From: Zingiber officinale | Lineage: Eukaryota; Streptophyta; Magnoliopsida; Zingiberales; Zingiberaceae | Length of the DNA: 64,000 nt | Direction of reading: 5' to 3' | Assembly: GCF_018446385.1 (NCBI RefSeq) | Contig: NC_056000.1 | Location: 36,741,511 to 36,805,510 of the forward strand | In this document: positions 34,001 through 47,084 of the stretch, piece by piece | Position numbering within the stretch: the first letter of the stretch is position 1 | How the letters are laid out: every line of letters starts with the position of its first letter | Translations under genes and position numbers: made by a program | The notes under the pieces: generated by a model | Database searches by the model: none | Told to the model about the DNA's origin: nothing | What the model saw: only the letters and a program-made list of their open reading frames with translations

Positions 34001-37000
34001 GCGGAGGGGTCGCATAACCCTTCTACTGCTGCCTCGGAGGCATCGCGCCACCCTATAGCCACTATAGAGGGGTCTCATGACTACCGCAGTCGCGCCAAAG
34101 GAGGCACGCAATCCCCGCAACCTTGGCTGCAGGGTTGCGCAACCCCGCGGTAGTGTCGAAGTCACGCGAGCTCACAGTGGTGTCAAATTTCGGATTTTTT
34201 TTAATTAAACTTAGATTAATTATTTTAATCAACTTCTAGCTATGATGGAGATAATATAAAGAGGTTTTATTAAACCCTAATAAAATTATCTAATTAATTT
34301 TATATTTCTTTTATTTTAATTTAGAAAATGTAATAAAATTTTTATTTATTTATTTATCTATTTTCACATCTTTTTCTTTTTTTAAGATTATTTTTTATAT
34401 ATTTTTTAAAATATTTATGTTAAATATTTTATTTTTTAATTAATATATTTTATATTTAAAAAATACTGAAACTATATCGACACGGCACGATACGGTACTG
34501 AAACGGTATCGTTCCGGTCCAAGACCAAAACCTCGGCACGGGTTGAAATTTTAAACCTTAGGTGTGGCCATTTGAAAGACCGCAAGACGAGGTCTGTGGA
34601 GATTAGAGAAGGATGATGCGGACATTTGAGGGATTATAAGACAAGGTCCATGGAGATTGAAAAAGGATGACATAAGCATCCAAGGGATCGCGGGATAAGG
34701 AGCATCAGAGCAGTATAGAGCTGAAGGAAGAACTATGTAAGCGAAGGCATGAAGGATGACACGAAGAGGAGCTAGGAGCTCAGTGCATATGAAAGATGAG
34801 TAACTTGATGGGAGAAGACCTTAAGACTTGGAAAGATTCCATGAGAGATGCGAGTGGAGTGACTTGTGTACATGGGACAAGGATAGATGACAATTTAAGC
34901 AAACTCGACCATAGATATAATCGAAGTTAGGGTTGTCAATCGTATGATGGTTGGAGATTTGATAAATGATGATGAAAAAACTCGATACCCTAAGTGTTTC
35001 GGGGTATTGTAATTTGCCAGGTGGACTGATGATCCAATTAGTTTGTGGTATTGTGGTTGGAATAGTTGATTGACAATTAACTCTCATGTGACTCATCATT
35101 CGGCAAACTCATAGAATGTTTGCTAGTCGACTGAATAGTCGTAGGATAGGATAGTTGACTGGGCAATCAATTGATGGTCATGGACTGATTCAAATGAAGC
35201 TGAAGATGGAAGAAGCAACGATAGGATTCAGATAAGATGTTGGGATCAATTGACTAATGATAAGCCAACAGTCAACTAATGGCTGTCACATCAGCACGAT
35301 AATAGAAAAGTTTAAATTCAATAAGAAGGCTATAAAAGGAGTTGAGGTAGCTGCAAAAGTAGCAATTCTCTATTTTCTAGCATAAAATTATTTATTTGTT
35401 CTTATATTTTGCAAATCTTGCACCCTAATATTTAAGAGGTTTTTCCACTTTCGGTGCTTAACTGAAGAGGAGAAAGAAAGATAGTGACATTTGAGAGTGA
35501 TCCACCTAAAGCATCATAGACCGTGGATGGAGGAACCTTGGGAGGTTGCCAATCCATGTTAAATCATTGCGTATCTGTGTGCTTTTATTGTGTTCTTTAC
35601 TTTCTGTTGTGTTTTTTCTATAGAACACTAACATTGTAGATAAGTGGTGTTCACCCCATTTACCACATCGGCACCTGATCTAACAACCGGGATTGAGCTT
35701 CCATGAGCAACTATGATGAATCTTCCATCAGCCCAACACAACATCTGCACCTAGCTTGAAACTATATTTCAAACCATGGTCATACCAGATCAAATATTGA
35801 TCAAATTGGCATGATTTTTTTTACAAGATCATTTTACAACCAATACGGGAATCATATTGATGTACTGTACTAGTCAAACTGCTATGCTTACTGATTTGAA
35901 AAAACATGTAATATTTATGCAAAAAATCATAAATTAACAGGCAACATTAACAATCTTTTAGGAAGCATAATCATCATGTATTTTCTCAACTCATCAAATT
36001 CCTCACTCTTCATATTTAGCAATTCTTTTTTACTCATTCTAATGTAGGAAACAAATGAATATTGTTGATACTTGATATAACTCTCTTTCTTGTAAGGCTT
36101 TTGCAACCATGCAGTCTTGTTCCAAACCATTGACAAAATATCTTTATGATTATCACATTTTTTAGTTAATTGATCTCTTCCCTTCCCATTTTATCAAATT
36201 TTTATATATGGATTAATCTAGAGATAAACTTAACAGGTCAGCTTCTCCTTTACTTTGTTCCTATGGACATTAAGTTAGATTAAAATTGATGCAAGAGGAT
36301 CTGAAGATTTTTATTATTATTTTTGGTAATTTTAATTCTTTTGGTATTTTAGGTCTTTTAGGTATTTTTGGTAATTTTATCTTTTGTATTTTTATATTTT
36401 GAGTCCGTTTAGAAATTTTAGAATTGTGAGTCTATTAATATTTTTTTCTTTCTTTTAGAGTTTCTTGTCTTTTTTTGCAAGTTAGGAATTGTAGTCCATA
36501 TATGAAATTTCTTTTATTTATTTGGGTTTCAGGGTTTGTAGTCTTGCAGGCTATATAGAATTGTCCTCAAATATTAAATAAAATTTTCTTTTGCGAAAAA
36601 ATGGCAGTGGTTCTCTTCTTGTCTTCTCCTCAATTCCCCCTTCTCTTCAGTCTGCAGTATAATCGCTATCCTGCCCGGTGTTAGTATCAGAACAGTCAAG
36701 TTCCGATTGAGAAAGTCGAGCGTCGAATCCAATGGAAGGTCGTTGTGGTCATGATCATAGATGTGCCAGGTAGGTTCCGGTTGAGGAAGCCTCATACCGT
36801 AGTCGTAGCGCCCAAGATGAGATTGAGAATTTACTAATGCAAAGTCATAAATTTAACCCAACGTGTAGCGGTGGCGACGCAAAATTTTAAAGATCACGAG
36901 GTACATGGTCGAAAAGATTGATATGGAGACCTCGGATTTCGAATTGATCTACCCGAATTTTCTGGTACGTCACAAACATAATTTTATTGATTGGATCAAT

Positions 37001-40000
37001 AAAGTGGAGCGGTTCTTCGATTATAAGTAAATTCTGGATCAGATGAAGGTGAAGCTGATTACCATCAGACTCAAGGGTCGAGCATCATCGTGATAGGAGC
37101 ACTTACGATATTCACGAGACAGACAAGACAAAACCAAGATCAAGGATTGGGAGAAGATGAAAAGTCAATTTCTTCTCTTCGATTATACTCAAACTTTGTT
37201 CAAGGAGGATTAGACTTCACTATGGAGGGTGATAACTTCAACGCCCGAGGTGACCTGGACGGATTTGAAGATGATTTAGAAGAGGAAATTGAACTAGAAG
37301 AAGTTGATGAACCTAACATGCTGCAAGTGGTGGAAGATGCTGTAATTGAAGAGGAATCTCGATCTCAAATTGGAGACGAGACTGAGGTTATTAGCGAGTC
37401 GGTATATGACGATTATGGAGCGGACAAAGTGCTTGATTATGATCATTTATTCATTCCATATTCATATTCTGTCCAACAAGGTAATTCTGAACCTTTTATC
37501 AAATTATATCAAGCAATTGATTGTAGATCATCTGAGGAAGACCTAGAAGCAAGACTGAAGAGATTTGCGAATTGATTTATAATGATGATGGAGTTGACGA
37601 GGTGCATCAACTATTTTCAGACTGTGCTGAATTTATCCCAGAAGATCTTCCTCCTGGAGTACCCTTGCGATAGTTGTTACCAGCATTGTCGTCATTCTTT
37701 GAAAGCAAGATATTGCATGGGATTTGCACTAGTGATTTCAAAGATTTTTACAACTTAAATTTGTCGGGAAAGGTGAGTATATGCTTGGTGATTAAAAACA
37801 ATCATAGTGAGTTTGGTAATCTCAAGATAAGACATTGAACCAATGAATATACCTAATTTCAAAATTTTAATGAACGATGTCAACAGAGTTCTAGTACAAC
37901 TATATTCGTCATTTGGATTGACAAGGATTTTCAAAGTCTAACAATTGCTAGTAAATTTTGCCGATTTGGTATCAGATAATCTTCCTCTTGGGCTACCACC
38001 TGAAACTACTCTAAACTCGATGACGAGTTCTTTCAACCCACAGTGATTGTGCAGGAGGATCCCAAGATTTTTATCATTATTTTTGATAAGTTTAATTCTT
38101 TTGATATTTAAGGTACTTTTTGATATTTTATGTATTTTTGGTAATTTCTATCTTTTTATATTTTGAGTCCGTTTAGGAATTTTATGATTGTGAGTTTGTT
38201 AATAATTTTTCTTTTCTTTTAGAATTTTTTTTCTTTCTTTACAAGTTAGGAATTGTAATTCATATATTAGAATTTCTTTCCTTTATTTGGGTTATGCAGT
38301 TTATATAAACCTCTGTTTAGCTTATTGAGGAATTATCTTCGAATATTAAATAAAATTTTCTTTTTCAAAAAAAATCTAGAGGACGATGATTTCTCTTCTT
38401 GTCTTCTCCTCAATTCTTCCATTCTCTTTAGTTGTAGGATAATCGCTATCCCGACGTCAGAAATAATAAATTGGCTCATCACTACCGGTTGAAAATCAGA
38501 AAAATACATGAAGTAAATGAAACCATATATGCTACTCACTAAAAGAAACAAGAATGAGAAAAAAAATATAACAAAACCCAGAGAGGTAAATTATGTGAAG
38601 GCGGATGTTGTGAAAAAGGGATTAATAGGACAAAGTGAGGATATAGATGGTTAGTGAACTTTTGGCCAGTCTAATCCATCCAAGAATGCAATAGAAAGTT
38701 GATTGGAAATAAAGTATTGTTCATCTATTCAGCAATAGATGAGTTGAATCAATTCGAGTGGAAGCATTAGAGGTAAATCAAACAAAACTCTATTCAATAT
38801 AATTAAAAACAATTAAATGGATTTGGTTAGTTTTTTTTTTTTTTTTTGATAAAAGGTAAATATGTATATGGAGCGAAAGGGATATACAGCAACCTATGGC
38901 ACATGGCTACCACTTATCATGTCCGGGCAAATACCAAATCGGAGTGGAATGTCCATAAGGCTGCCTAATGATATAGAAAGCACACAAGGAGTGGCACTTG
39001 TACATAGAAAGCACTATGTACATAGAAATTGATTTGGTTAGTGGCCTTGCATGAAAGGGAGCATTGGCGCAATCCTAAAGTTATTGCCGTGTAATCTAGA
39101 GGTCACGGGTTTGAGTCTCAAACACAACCTCTTGCAAAGCAGAGTAAAACTGCGTACAATAGATCCTTTTTTGAGATCCCATATTGGTGGAAGATTTGTG
39201 CATCAGGCTGCCCTTTTGTTAGTAGCCTTTCATAGAGCTTTGTTGTCCCTGGGGCAAACATGGTTGGATGATTTTGATGTTGGTAACCCTTATGGCTTCT
39301 TGTTATTAGGGATGTAAATGAACCAAACGGTTCGCGAGCTATTCGGAGCTCGATTCGGTAAAAAACTCGTTCGAGTTCGTTCGTTTATTTTATCGAGCCG
39401 AGCTCGAGCTCGATTTCGAGCTCGACAGTTTTATCGAGCCGAGCTCGAGCTTAAGGATATTCGGCTCGTGAGCTCGCGAACATGTTCGTTTATAGGCTCG
39501 CGAGCCAAAAAAATGAGCCTTAAATTGAGCCTTAAAACGAGCCTTAAACGAGCTCTAAAACGAGCCAAAAAAATGAGTTCTAAAACGAACCTTAAAATGA
39601 GCTAAAAAACGAGCTCTAAAACGAGCTCTAAATGAGCCCGAAAACGAGTCCGAGCTCGCTTAACGAGTTAGGCTCGTTAACTTTGATAATCGAGCTAATA
39701 ACGAGCCGAGCTCGAACTGTTCGCGAGCCTGATAATTCTAAAACGAGCCGAGCTCGAGCCTTGTGATAAAAGCTCGATTCGAGCTCGAGCCAAGCTCAAG
39801 CTCGAATATAACTTAAACGAGCCGAGCTCGAGCCTGATACTGTTCGGCTCGTTTACATCCCTACTTCTTATCCTTAAGTGTGTTTCTGCTTCTTCTTATC
39901 GTGACAATGAATGTTTCCACACATTCCTACAGTCCCTCTGATGAGAAGTTTGTCCTTCAGATTTACTGAAGTCTTTTATTTTCCAGGTATAATCAGGAAA

Positions 40001-41674
40001 ACGAGGACGGTCATGGAATGCTTGCACCGGTTTTGCAGGGTATGCATCGACAAATCAATGCGGCTGGGGTATGCTTCAAAAATTGTTTACTTTTTGAGCT
40101 TATACTGGAGTAAAATCCACTCTAACTGGTTCTGAACTAATATACCTAGCTTGGATGGTTCTTGCACTCAAACTAAGTTGAGATGATCTTATTCATTCAG
40201 GAACAATGAATGTCCAGCATGTCGTACTCATTGTGCGAGTCGACGATCTTTAAGAGATGATCCAAATTATGATGCGCTGATTGCAGCTTTGTACCCAGAT
40301 ATTGATAAATATGAGGAAGAGGTAAGTGATTCTGACTTTTGTTTGTACATCAGGTACTTTATGCAGTTCCCTTTTGCTGAGAATGGTTACTTCACTCTGT
40401 CAAACCTTTGGCTTTAGGAGCTATCTTTTCACGAAGAAGAGATGTACCGGAACAAGAAGGTACATTCTTATTGGAAGAGACTATGGCAAAGTTATTAATT
40501 TTTTAAGCTCCATACCTTATAGTTGACTTTTTTTCCCGTGACAGCTACAAGAATCCATAGCTGAGATATTTCGACGACAATCTGAGGCTGTTGGTAAGAG
40601 AAAATCAACAGCAAAATCCACAGCTGCAGCTTTTGTTAGAAGATCACAGGGAAGTTATCGCAACTATGGGAGAGGTGGTAGCTGCGGTCGTGATGTTACA
40701 GCTGCAAGCTCAGATGATGATGATGACGAAGCAAATGCAAATGATATAGTAAACAATGATTCATCTGCAGATGAGCCCTCTCCTGATAGAAGGCCCAAAA
40801 AAAGACGCAAGAGGTGGAGCACGCCACGATCCTCCCCTGCCAAAATCAATGCGGGTGCTGGCAGCGATGATAATGTTGATAATGAAGCTAACAGAGAACA
40901 CATTGGAACATCTTTGCAAGCAGGGAGCAGAGATATTCTTGCATGGGGTAAGAATGGCGCACGTAGCCAAACTAGACATGGTAATATGAGCGGCTTAAAT
41001 GGTCGGATGATCAAGGGTGGGCGAATAACCAAATTGGTGGACTATCTCCGAAGTCTAGATGACAATGACGATGAGGTACAATAACAGTAAGAACACTATC
41101 ATTTTTCTTGTACCTTAGGTTGTGAATTTCTCAAAAGCTATATCTTTATCTAAATTCTTTTTTTAGCTCGATGTGTATCTGACCTTGGTTCCTTTGGACA
41201 AAGAGAGAGTACCAAATTTGGAACAGCTGAATCTTTGTTGTCGACCGACATTATCAATTAGACACCTCTGCAACGTGAGTTTCTGTTTCTCCTCTACCAT
41301 TTCGATACCTGAAATACTTGTGTAATTCTTGATATGGAAGACGATAATTGTGGGTTCTTGTGTGCAGTATATTGCTCTTCAGACATCAATTCCATCTGAA
41401 GAAGTTCAGATATATACGAGAATACCGGAACGTGTAGCCTCTGCAACCAACCAATCGAGTTCCATGGATACAGCTAGTAGCGAACTATTTTCAGGCTTGC
41501 AAAAGTTAGAAGCGCAAGAATCACTTTTAACCTTGTACAATTCCTTCCTCATCAAAGGGGAGTTGGTGAGTTATTGCAACTGACAGTCGATTAGTTTCTC
41601 ATGATGTAACTCCACTTCTTAAGTCCATCTTCACCGTTCAGGTTTTGATCTACCATACGGGAATACAAACATAG
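31074..41674 (+). CDS. RING1: Polycomb RING1-type E3 ubiquitin ligase (PRC1 core)
   Basis: Ten exons on the plus strand: 31074-31251, 31361-31418, 32729-32787, 39987-40068, 40201-40321, 40418-40459, 40545-41075, 41167-41274, 41368-41565, 41642-41674 (469 aa). All introns are GT-AG and all phases join. The N-terminus is proline-rich then acidic ([11 protein letters not shown]). A C3HC4 RING occupies residues 94-133: [17 protein letters not shown]. The conserved [22 protein letters not shown] follows. A basic, serine-rich middle with [10 protein letters not shown] precedes a C-terminal RAWUL domain (about 335-469) that includes [19 protein letters not shown] and FLIKGEL. Plant RING1A/B proteins monoubiquitinate histone H2A within Polycomb repressive complex 1; that role is inferred from family. 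Intron 3 (7,199 bp) splits the RING at Gly99 and is full of transposons. Nothing in the coding exons is broken. Confidence 0.93.
33375..33542 (-). mobile_element. Au-type SINE in RING1 intron 3
   Basis: Read on the minus strand it has a tRNA-like head with an A-box-like gccttggcgcaacggtaaag and a B-box-like region (here ggtcacagttcgaatc). The body has cagcctctt-type and aggctgcgtacaatg words, and the tail ends ggtgcaccgggctgcccccttt-like. This is the layout of plant Au SINEs. It lies in reverse orientation relative to RING1. Confidence 0.75.
33680..35687 (+). mobile_element. LTR-like segment in RING1 intron 3 (limits uncertain)
   Basis: The right part, including ggtgttcacccc and the end accacatcggcacctgatctaaca-like at 35687, reads like an LTR 3' end. 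The left part has repeated clauses gaggtctgtggagattagag and ggatgacat that recur at intervals (33810, 34590, 34650). No internal coding domains or matching second LTR were found, and no target duplication was identified, so this is only probable. Confidence 0.4.
33842..34562. mobile_element. Mutator-like MITE inside the LTR-like segment
   Basis: The left end ggtttaaagtgtcgtgccgag and the right end, reverse-complemented, with ggtttaaaatttcaacccgt and gccgag are inverted repeats. The flanks tatggccat (33833-33841) and tgtggccat (34563-34571) match at 8 of 9 bases, fitting a 9-bp target duplication. The GC-rich left half has several cgcaacc/ggtcgc words. No transposase is present. Confidence 0.6.
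36290..38459 (+). mobile_element. Deleted Ty3/gypsy element with two LTRs and a gag remnant
   Basis: Two similar LTR-like segments (about 36290-36680 and 38050-38459) both start TGCA(A/G)GAGGATC and share ttttgagtccgtttag, caagttaggaattgta and ctcttcttgtcttctcctca. Just inside the left one, gttagtatcagaaca resembles a tRNA-Met primer-binding site. Between them are gag-like fragments only: [48 protein letters not shown], then an acidic stretch (37230-37430). Pol is absent, so the element is a deletion derivative lying in RING1 intron 3. No target duplication was resolved. Confidence 0.7.
39058..39220 (+). mobile_element. Au-type SINE in RING1 intron 3 (second copy)
   Basis: gagcattggcgcaatcctaa (A-box region), ggtcacgggtttgagtctc (B-box), aaaactgcgtacaatagat and the end gcatcaggctgccctttt follow the Au-SINE order. 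It is in the same orientation as RING1 and opposite to the copy at 33375. Confidence 0.78.
39307..39863. mobile_element. hAT-type foldback MITE in RING1 intron 3
   Basis: The ends TAGGGATGTAAATGA and CGTTTACATCCCTA are inverted repeats. The flanks cttgttat (39299-39306) and cttcttat (39864-39871) match at 7 of 8 bases, fitting a hAT target duplication. The interior is crowded with gagctcgagctc and cgagcc words in both orientations, so the transcript of this intron could form a strong hairpin about 120 bp upstream of exon 4. Confidence 0.85.
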
Positions 41675-44013
41675 AAAGGGCTCACCAGTTCTTCATTTAT
41701 TTCCTGAATTCAACGGCATCCAATCTAATCCCTTGGGATGTATATATTATACAGACAAGATTTCAGGAGGATTTGCCTTCGCTCATGGAAATTGCTTCAG
41801 GATTTCATCAAAGATGGGTGAAAGTAGGTCTTGTTAGTGTTCAAGAATTAACATGATCCTACCGATTACCTTCAAAGGTCTTCAAAATTGTCTTGTAAAA
41901 GGAATCTCTACTTTCAATTGGTATTCTTCACTTTGTTACAAAACATTTTCTGAGAATGATTCTCGACGAGTTGTTTCGCTATTGAATCTGTGTTGCTCTT
42001 CACAGTTGTGATTTAACAGTCTATGGAAGAAATATTGCATAGAGTTCGACGATAATGAGATATAGCTGATTTGTAATTTGTTGCAATTCGAATTGTCGTT
42101 ATGGTGGTTGTTATTTTACCATAGATCCTTATTGTCCAAGTAGTTGACTTTTCATATAATAATTTAGTTAAAAAAAAAATTTACCCTTTCAAATTGGAAA
42201 TGCCCCCTTTGTCATGAAAATCTTCTTTCTAGAGATGACAATGCGGAACATAAGGGAGTCGTCTCCATGATCTTTCCTTAGCTGTGAGCGGTTCAAACTC
42301 GGATCGACTATAAACATTGCATATCCGGATACAAAATGCAAAAGCTAAAACCTCGATCGATAGATCTAGTTCGCTTCTCCAAATGTACCATCCGATCTAG
42401 CTTCTATTTTAATATACAAATCTTAGCGATATCTAATCATTTGCTATTCATTTGTTCTTAGTTTGCTCAATGCAAACCAAACATACTTTTCCATAACATC
42501 TCATCCATTTACAAGAAGGTTGATGCGGCAGATATATAAGTGGTTCCCAGTTAGAATCAGAAAGTAAATCTTCTGGTTAATAGGATAGTCAAAGTCAAAG
42601 ATAAGTCAACCCAAGAGAATGATTAATTGAGACATCAAATATCACCATTCGATCGGATCTCCAACTCATGGGGTCCTCCTCTATTATAACGTCCCAATCA
42701 TATCTCTGATTCACGAGGCTCTATTCCCCTACATCTTCCCAATCTGATTTCCGACTCCCGAAGTTAAGCACCCTTCAACTCCCTATAAGATGGACATGTA
42801 TATTAACAGATCCATCAACCTATGGGTCTTCCAACTCAGAAGCTCATTTCATAATTATTGTTGCACTTGAAATTATCATGGCATGTGGGACCATGTCTTT
42901 GTACAGAATACGAGATATAAATAACGTATGAGTGATGGGATTGTAAAATACAATAAAAATACACGAATTTGATATATCTCTTATTCTAATGTGACATTTA
43001 ATTGATAAGGGGATTACAAAAGTATTATAAAAGGGTCCCTCCCCCATAGACGCAAGTGTTTTTTTTTTTTTACCTCCAACTCATCTCATATTCTTTTACC
43101 GTCCATCTTCTTGTATTTTTCTTCACTTCACTGATTTGAGCGTTGGAGTCGTTACACTAGAGACCCTTGATTTACTTCCTAATATTACTTCTTCTCGGTT
43201 CTACATGCTCTCCTGGTTCAAGGTCTTTTTCTGATAAACTTTGAAACTAACTCACGGTTCAATTTCATTGATTTCAGATAAGATCAAAGGTTAAGCTTGA
43301 TTGATTTCAGATTGGATCAAAAAGTTAAATTGGGTCGATTTTCAGTATCAAAGGTCGAGAGTGATAAGATGAGCCATCCAATGGATCGAAAGAGAGAGAC
43401 GAAATCCAATGTGTCAAAAAAGAGAAAAGAGAAAAGAAAGATCGAAAGAGAGAAGCGAAAAGAAAGGAAGATTATTGATTGAATACTAAACCAAAGTGAA
43501 GATGATTTTTTGGAAGAATATTAGTTAAGGGCAATTTGCCAAAATACACCACTAATAATTTTAAATTATCAAAAGCTGTCCTTATAATTATTTTTTTACT
43601 TAAAAAATATTTCTATTTCTAAAGTATGCTTGATTATGTAAAGCAAACTATTTTACAAAATAGCTCAGGAATAGATTTTAGATCAAAATTATTTTTTTAA
43701 TAAAAAATAAACTATCTTACTTTTATTTCTGGGAAACAGATTTTGACCATTATAACCTTCATATCAAACATTTCTACTTTCTTGTATCTAAAAATTTCAT
43801 TTAAAAAAAAAATCATTTACAAATATTATTTTAATAACAATAAATATCACTGGCATATAGTATCTTCATCTACAATATTCTACAATCCATCATTTTACAT
43901 GCCATTTTTGTTTAACTTATTGCAGAAAATCAAGCCAAACCAGCAAACACAAACTAAATTCAACGAGAGTATTTGTATAGAACTGAAACATTATTTTTAT
44001 TTTTTTTTTACTT
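41675..44013. other. Intergenic region between RING1 and PP2C
   Basis: The two genes converge here. The first few hundred bases after 41674 are the probable RING1 3' untranslated region. No coding region is supported between 42200 and 44000. The stretch near 42600-42800 has repeated short words (atctccaactc, gattcacgaggctc, gactcccgaag). Confidence 0.5.
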
Positions 44014-46357
44014 TTAGTTGAATTTAACTACAATGCAAGAAATATCATCTTTGCTCTTCCTTGCAACAGCTTCTTCTGTCAAATTCTTGGCAGCTGTTTG
44101 AGGATCCTTTGCCTCTTTGATGAAATCCACTGCCTCTTGGTTCGACATAACCTGGTGAAACAAAACATTAAAAAGATTTTTATTCTGTCAATCTTTTGAA
44201 GGAGATGATGTTCTTGATTCTACATAACCAATATGAAGCACATACATTATGATTAAAGTCACTAAGAATCATTTTGGTTGAGTTCATTACCTTCCATAAG
44301 CCATCACTAGCCAGGATTAGAAACTCTGTATCATCGTCTACAGTTTCGTCGACAACGTGGGGTTCCGAACTCAGGTGCTTCTTCAAGCTCCCATCTCCGA
44401 ATGCTCTCGTCACAGCCAGCTGCCCATCCACACGCGGTACGTCTCCTGAAACCGTATATTTATCTTTTTAAGGATAATACACTCTTTGATTCCAAAGTAA
44501 ACAAGAAATTTCTCATACGCAAAGTCTAGAGCTCTTAACATTCGCTCAAATGAACTTATGGTTCATGACGAAGAAATTTAGTTAGGATATATATTTTACA
44601 AAACCTAATATAACTGATCAGCTGGAGATGCAGATGCAGCAGCGAACTAACAGGCTAGCACTAAAAGTATCAACTTCTTATGCAAAACTAGTTTATTTTA
44701 GTAAGTAAACAAATCATTAAACTAAAAGCAGCAAAATCTGAGTACTTTCCTTTTTCAAACTTCATTGTTTAATAATCTACAAGCAAAAATATAGTAACAG
44801 AACTTACAGTTCTATACACCTCTATTCAGTGCGTAAATAACAAAAAACACACTTTCCGTCTTCTCCACATTGATTGTCATTCTTCTCTCTCTTAATAAGT
44901 TTCCTTTCCTCAACGAATAGTACATGTTAGTGATCTCTTAATTATTGTCCATTGATCTTAACAATGTTAAATTTTTGGTTACCTAATATACCCTTAATCG
45001 AGCCAAAGGTAATGGGATCATGTATCTATAAAAGTAATTCAGAAATTTCAGAAGTATAAAAATCTGCAATATTTCTCAAGTAAATCTTCAACAACTAAAT
45101 AAAAATAAAGCACAGCTTACCAGGAATGTTCGACACAAAACCACCCTTTTCTTCGACCATTTCTCGGTCCATGCTCGGTTCGTGATCAACAGAAAGTTGT
45201 ATAGCTACTCCATTCTTGGAAAGAACTGCACGTGAATCTCCAACATTCGCCACCACAAGCCTCGAACCATTGATTAATATAGCAGTGACTGCAGTAGAAC
45301 CACCTCTACCCAATTCAGCAGTTTTCTCCAATATCTTGTTGTCGGTTCTATCATAAGCTTTCCTTATTGCAGTTTCTATATCACTGAAAAATTCAGGCTG
45401 CATGGAACATAACTTTTACAAGACGTTATTAAAACTTTCTTGTTATGAACAACAAATTTGCAAAATCTCCAAATGTCTATGCGCAACAACGACAAAGAAA
45501 CAAATTACCTCCTTCAGTATGTTCTCGAAAAGATGAGCACGTAGGTAATCAGCAACTGAATGGCCCAAATGGCCATCAAAAACTGCAAATAGACCCAATT
45601 CATTGTGATTGACTTTCTTAAATTCTGCCACTAGATAATCCTCCATTGGATGACTCGATTTCCCTTTCACCAAGTGATAGCCATGCCTGATGCTTCTTCC
45701 TGAGACTTTACACTTGCCCTTGCCGGTATCTGAGGATGATGCAAACCCGGCCTTGGCCTGAGAGAATCACATCCCCTTTATGTAAACCACACTTGCAACA
45801 ACAAAAACTTTAAAACCTCCGAATGAAATGCAATGATAAAAATGTTTTTCATAGGAAAATTTTCAGGTGCCTCCTCAAGAATCTAAATTGCAAAGTTTTG
45901 TACTACAAAACTGGAGTATAATGCCAAACTATATTTTTTCAAAGACACAAACATGAATTTTAAGCCTTTTAAACAAGTTTTCAATGCTATTGGGCAGAAA
46001 ATAGTTGCCTTTTCTTCAAACCTCAATTTACAACTCTCTTCGGACTTACTACAAACAACTAGAGAACAGCATCTATCAGATTAGTATCAACAAAGAATCG
46101 AATCATACTCTCATTTCCTAAAGCCCAACGACCTAGATCTCCACGAAATACACACGCATTCAATGCAAAAGCTTAAGGGGGGAAAAAGCTAAAAAGAGGG
46201 ACACGATCAGATCAGAAATGATGCGTAAACCAAATAGGAGACCATCGATCACTGCTCTAGACAAAGCAATCAAATTTGCGATAACCAAAAGAAGAAGAAG
46301 AAGAAGAAGAAGAAGAAAAGGAACCTTTATCTTGTGCAAGATCTCCTTCCCTGTCAT
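44014..46357 (-). CDS. Protein phosphatase 2C (PP2C, DGHLGH group)
   Basis: Five exons on the minus strand: 46325-46357, 45509-45757, 45121-45397, 44291-44445, 44014-44151 (283 aa, start at 46357). All introns are GT-AG with consistent phase. PP2C motifs are in order: ME50-D51, FDGHLGH (71-77), GRGGSTAVTAIL (124-135), VVANVGDSRAV (142-152), SVDHEPS, GGFVSNIPGDVPRVDGQLAVTRAFGD, ASDGLWKVMSNQEAV (D234) and KSKDDISCIVVKF (D273/D274). The metal-binding aspartates of Mg2+/Mn2+-dependent Ser/Thr phosphatases are therefore present. Length and the DGHLGH variant fit the small plant PP2Cs of the At1g34750/At4g28400 type. No transit peptide is evident. Substrate and pathway are unknown. It converges with RING1. 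Confidence 0.93.
46291..46317. repeat. (GAA)n microsatellite in PP2C intron 1
   Basis: About nine GAA units on the plus strand (TTC on the coding strand), just after the exon 1 donor. On the coding strand this forms a pyrimidine tract. Confidence 0.9.
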
Positions 46358-47084
46358 TGTTGCCGGCAGCGGCTTGCCAACGCTCCCGAGCGCGATTTCT
46401 TCAACAAAAAGAAGGAAAGATGGAAGCTTTGATGCGGCGATGTCAATAATAAAGTGTATTGAAGATGCCCTTTCTGATCTCTAGGGCTCGAGATGAGAGC
46501 GATGTGACGAAGAACCGATCGGATGGTTGGTGCGAGGGCGGTGGCCGCAATTGGTGAACACAGGTGTCAAAAATCTCCGGCGACCGTCGGATTGCCAGTT
46601 CCGTTCGAGACACCATTCACCATTCGGACAGATTTTCGTACAAATTATGGGGCCCTCGCTTATCCAAATTGTTTTTTTTAAGTAATGAAATTAAGAACCT
46701 GAATAATATATATATTTTTTTAAATAAATAATAAATTAATATTTAAAATTGAGTTACTTGAGTTAAAAAAATCTTGGAATGAGCTTTAAAATATGGTTAA
46801 TTTGATTTTTCGTCAAATTAATTAAAAATTTTAACAATAATATATTTCAATTTCATTAACTTTTAAATTTTGGACTATAATTAGAGATTATATAAAATCA
46901 CAAATTATCCCTCATTTAAATCTCTAATGATTATGATAATCACAAAAGGAGGATTGAATCGGTTTAATCGAATTAGAGATTTTAAAATGGACATCGAATC
47001 TAATCAATTATTTTTTAAAAAAACTAATTTTTTAAATTAACTGAACCTAGTTAGTTAATTCGATTTAATCAAACTTTTACTTGC
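46358..47084. other. Upstream region of PP2C and AT-rich spacer
   Basis: 46358-46620 is moderately GC-rich and would hold the PP2C leader and promoter; no clear TATA box was chosen. From 46660 the sequence is AT-rich, with attcgatttaatcaaac-type words like those at the edges of the duplicated unit that follows. Confidence 0.45.

Noticed and set aside
35927..36136. 69-aa minus-strand frame in RING1 intron 3
   Set aside because: No recognisable domain and no splice partners; probably chance in AT-rich DNA.
42755..42775. A 5S-rRNA-like phrase (cccgaagttaagcacc)
   Set aside because: Only about 15 bases match; the rest of a 5S gene is absent.
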